Shown here: one piece after another, positions 61,201 through 64,000 of the stretch
Layout: each line of letters opens with the position of its first letter
How positions within the stretch are numbered: position 1 is the first letter of the stretch
DNA from: Siphonodentalium dalli
Taxonomy: Eukaryota; Mollusca; Scaphopoda; Gadilida; Siphonodentaliidae
Direction of reading: 5' to 3'
DNA length: 64,000 nt
Assembly (NCBI GenBank): GCA_032622095.1
Contig: CP136067.1
Span: 1,612,001-1,676,000, forward strand
Notes under the pieces: generated by a model
The model's input: the letters and a program-made list of their open reading frames with translations, nothing else
Database searches by the model: none
Told to the model about the DNA's origin: nothing
Position numbers and translations under genes: made by a program

Positions 61201-61645
61201 CGTGTGTCCCTTTGACTTCCATTCACAGCGAGTGCCTTGAGTCTCTTTAACATTCACACACATCGAGTGCCTTGTGTCTCTTTAACAATCACCCACCGAC
61301 AGTGCCCTGTGTCTGTTTAACATTCACACACCGGGAGTACGTGTGTCCCTTTTACATTCGCACACAGCGAGTGCCTTGGGCCCTTTTAACATTCACACAC
61401 AGCGAGTGCATTGTGTCTCTTTAACATTCACACACCGCGTGTTTCGTGTGTCCCTTTAACATTTACTCAACGCGAGTGCCGTGTGGCCCTTTTACATGCA
61501 CACTGTGAGTGTATTGTGTATCTTTAACATTCACACGCCGAATGTGCATTGTTTCCCCTTAAAAATAACACACACAAAAAAATGCATTGTGTCCATTTAG
61601 CATTCACACACCGATAGTGCTGTGTGTCCCTCTAACATCCACACA
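58265..61645. repeat. 35-bp minisatellite, about 95 copies
   Basis: The consensus unit joins CCCTTTAACATTCACACACC and GCGAGTGCCTTGTGT, with a period of 35 bases (for example ACATTCACAC at 60901, 60936 and 60971). Units differ at CpG-containing positions (CCGCGAG, CAGCGAG, CCGTGAG, CCGGGAG). Frames such as 60118-60447 simply read the repeat (a periodic peptide with NIHTQRVPC). Confidence 0.97.
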
Positions 61646-62537
61646 TCCTTTAAACTGTCCATGGTTCTTCGAGGTCATTGCATAATATACCCGACATCAC
61701 CACAGGCCCCTGGAGATAAATACTAGATATATCAATATATACTATAACAGTAACAAGGTTCACACGTCCGATATTGGAAAAAAACACATAACCGACATCA
61801 TATTCGACATAGATTCTCAAAATTTGTTTTCTCAGTCACACTATATGTCATTGTGTCTTATTTTTTATCAATCGAAGGTAAGCCGATATATCGTATCGAA
61901 AACTAGCAAAACCTACCGACGAAAAAATCGATCGTCAGTTTCCCTGTCCGGTATGTAGTGATTATACACGGGTGCCAATTCAATTATTACGATCACAATT
62001 GCCGAAGACTCCTATTAAATAGACTTCGTCAAGTTATATATATAAAATGAAACAAAATATTATGACCTATAACATACACTGGGCCATATTGTGTCTGTGT
62101 TGACAATTTTACGAATTACTGAAGATATTAGGCTGACAGGGAGACTGACGGCCCGTTTTACTCCCAAATTTCCAGTAGATATTGCAAGTTTTCCGTACGA
62201 TGTCTCGACTTCCCTTCATTTGATATTATGGAATTATACATGTAAAGAAAAGAAATTTCATGGTCAATAAGATACACTGAAATATATTGTGACTGATTTG
62301 AACGATATTGGGAATCTATGAGCAATATGATTGTGTTTTTCCCATAATATATATTGGTATCACATGCCAGCCAATATAAGAAAATACACATGTTACAAAC
62401 ATACACCATTCATGGGGAGTGACCATTACGTGACATACATCAGTAATAGGTGTACGGCAGCTTTACAGCGGTAATATCCGCCAAGTCTTTACGTATGGTC
62501 ACGTCATATATAAATATGTGAAACTAATGAGTGTTAA
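61646..62537. other. sequence downstream of the minus-strand gene, no other gene seen
   Basis: Presumed 3' flank or untranslated region of the minus-strand gene ending at 62538. No additional exon is recognised. Confidence 0.4.
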
Positions 62538-62632
62538 CTAACTTTGGTCCTTTCGTGAGTATTTCTTGATCTCAACATTCCCTTTGAAGAACGACGCCAA
62601 CAGTTCACCAACATCTTCCATTTTTATACGCT
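62538..62632 (-). CDS. terminal exon of an unidentified minus-strand gene
   Basis: After a GGAACAG acceptor (a second possible acceptor lies 7 bases upstream at TTTCGTAG) the frame reads RIKMEDVGELLASFFKGNVE and ends YSRKDQS with TAG at 62538-62540. Joining to the exon at 62693-62839 across a 60-base intron keeps the reading frame (phase 1) and creates a basic PPAKRIK motif, which could be a nuclear-localisation signal. Splice borders, phase and composition support a real gene end. I do not recognise the protein. Confidence 0.55.
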
Positions 62633-62692
62633 CTGTTCCCTACGAAAGAAACATCCGCGTTATTTAGCCATCAGCAATGTATATATATATAC

Positions 62693-62839
62693 TAGCAGGT
62701 GGACCCGACTTCTTCCGGACTGTTTCCCCTCTGTTAGTAGCATAAAACTTTTCAGGATACTCCCAATACTGCACGTCTGACAATGGTTTTATAACAGACT
62801 CCTCGACTGACATAAACAACTCAAAATCTCGCTCTGTGC
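62693..62839 (-). CDS. penultimate exon of the same unidentified gene
   Basis: It lies between a GTGCCAG acceptor and a GCTA/GTATAT donor: 147 bases with 48 complete codons. It encodes RDFELFMSVEESVIKPLSDV, QYWEYPEKFYATNRG and RKKSGPPA. The mixed acidic, aromatic and basic composition is clearly protein-like, but I cannot name a family. Further exons should lie above 62840 or beyond the window. Confidence 0.55.
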
Positions 62840-64000
62840 CTGGCACATGTAGTTAATATTTATGTGCATCAACATTTCGTTTAAACAGAGAATATTTAAC
62901 CGATATATAGCACCATGAACAGAGGAGCACCTGGAAATTTCTTTGAAACATCTGTATTTTCATGGAGATTGCCAGGTGTCCTCGAGAACTTAGTCCAACC
63001 CACTAAATTGATGATACATCTCAATATTTAAAACCCAATTATCATCTTTTATCGAACTAATGTGTTTGTGATGTTCATGTATCATATTATAACGTCTAAT
63101 GTATACGCAGTTGTAAATAAATACATACTTCATTATTGTTGGAACAGATTAATCGCAACAAACATGACAATTGACAAGGTGAGCCACTACTTATATCCCA
63201 TGACTGTAACAATCATGTTTATGATGCTATTTGAATATACAATTTATGAGAAAACGTATAACACTTTTAAGCAAGAGCATTCTCTATCCCCAACAACGGA
63301 TATTCGTTTAGTATTAACATGCGTGTGGGTTGTAGATAAACCACACACGCAGGACGACACGCTATGGCGTATCAACGATTTGTTATGATAATGTTTATTT
63401 TACATACTTTACGACTCGTTCGCACTCGAGTAGACAGTTACGCGACAATGAAACCGAATCATCTTATCGAAAATACACATATCGTATAGCTACACATTAT
63501 GCAAGTATGGCTTTTTAAGAGTCATCAGATAATCTTGTAACGATTCTATGTTAACCCTAAACATCCGTACACATATGATTACAATGTATTATGTGTGGCA
63601 CATATGTGTGGCACACAAGTTGGTGCATGTGGGCCGGAGTGGCTGGCATTCGGTTATGAGTGGTGTAACGTATACACAATGCGATTGCCAATACACCATT
63701 GAAAGTAATGGCACAAAGCAACTAACTGTTACATGTAGGTACCCATAATGGTCCTTATGTTATCGATTTACCACGTGGGTATATACATACTATATATATA
63801 CAACATAATTAATGCTATTGGTAATAAACCCTTTACTGTGGAACATGTTTATAGCAACCACCCCGGTGGGTGTTTATACCTAAGGCGCGTGTGAATGATG
63901 CCGACATATAATTGTTTCTATATAATTGTATACGATGGAAGAAAATTCAGGAGAGTGTATGCTTTTTTGAAGAATTAACACGTGACTTCCGCTCGTCACT
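62840..64000. other. right edge of window, unresolved frames
   Basis: Plus-strand frames at 63062-63388 and 63548-63748 are present. The second contains TQCDCQYTIESNGTKQLTV followed by TGTAG/GTACCC, which could be an exon end, but it is opposite in strand to the gene at 62538-62839. No call is made. Confidence 0.3.

Noticed and set aside
58265-61645. Regularly spaced repeats that could suggest a CRISPR array
   Set aside because: There are no unique spacers: the whole 35-bp unit repeats head to tail, and the window is eukaryotic.

Overview
This is a eukaryotic, intron- and repeat-rich window with almost no continuous coding sequence. Spliced exons, a TRPM-type ion-channel gene, animal transposon families (PIF/Harbinger, hAT, Ginger1, Tc1/mariner-type MITEs, a non-LTR and an LTR retroelement) and the very frequent ACATGTA word suggest an invertebrate animal. 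A mollusc or other marine lophotrochozoan is my best guess, but that is inference and there is no species marker.

Layout. 1-6 kb: diverged tandem repeats and a 952-bp PIF/Harbinger-type element (copy A). 7.2-8.5 kb: two consecutive, phase-compatible minus-strand exons of a TRPM-family channel. 8.76-10.53 kb: a 1774-bp hAT-type element with a perfect 8-bp target duplication, itself carrying a 554-bp insertion. 12.0-28.5 kb: a second PIF/Harbinger copy (copy B), which keeps part of a MADF/SANT-like reading frame and is split by a 14.7-kb insertion. That insertion has inverted ends rich in CCTGGGT words and holds a 45-bp minisatellite, a 5'-truncated non-LTR retrotransposon fragment, several MITEs, a 930-bp foldback element and an inverted minisatellite. 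30.4-30.8 kb: a 101-bp tandem repeat. 33-35.2 kb: plus-strand exons, ending in a good terminal exon with a hydrophobic C-terminus. 35.2-40.8 kb: a non-autonomous LTR retrotransposon arranged LTR-internal-LTR-internal-LTR, inserted 14 bases after that stop codon. 40.8-44.6 kb: diverged tandem modules and a degenerate minisatellite in inverted arms.

45.92-55.55 kb: a 9.6-kb element with CCGG target duplications and TGTAACA/TGTTACA ends. It carries a promoter-like region and a probable first exon of a Gypsy-integrase-like transposase, which together diagnose Ginger1. Most of it is a ~167-bp satellite whose every unit holds a G-run/C-run hairpin. 55.6-64 kb: weak exon candidates, a roughly 95-copy 35-bp minisatellite, and the last two exons of an unidentified minus-strand gene.

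Most of the window is therefore layered mobile DNA around the edges of three or four host genes. The strongest observations are the Ginger1-type satellite-filled element, the MADF remnant that explains copy A as a deletion derivative of a copy-B-like element, the dated nesting order at 12-28 kb, and the chimeric middle LTR that records an unequal crossover.
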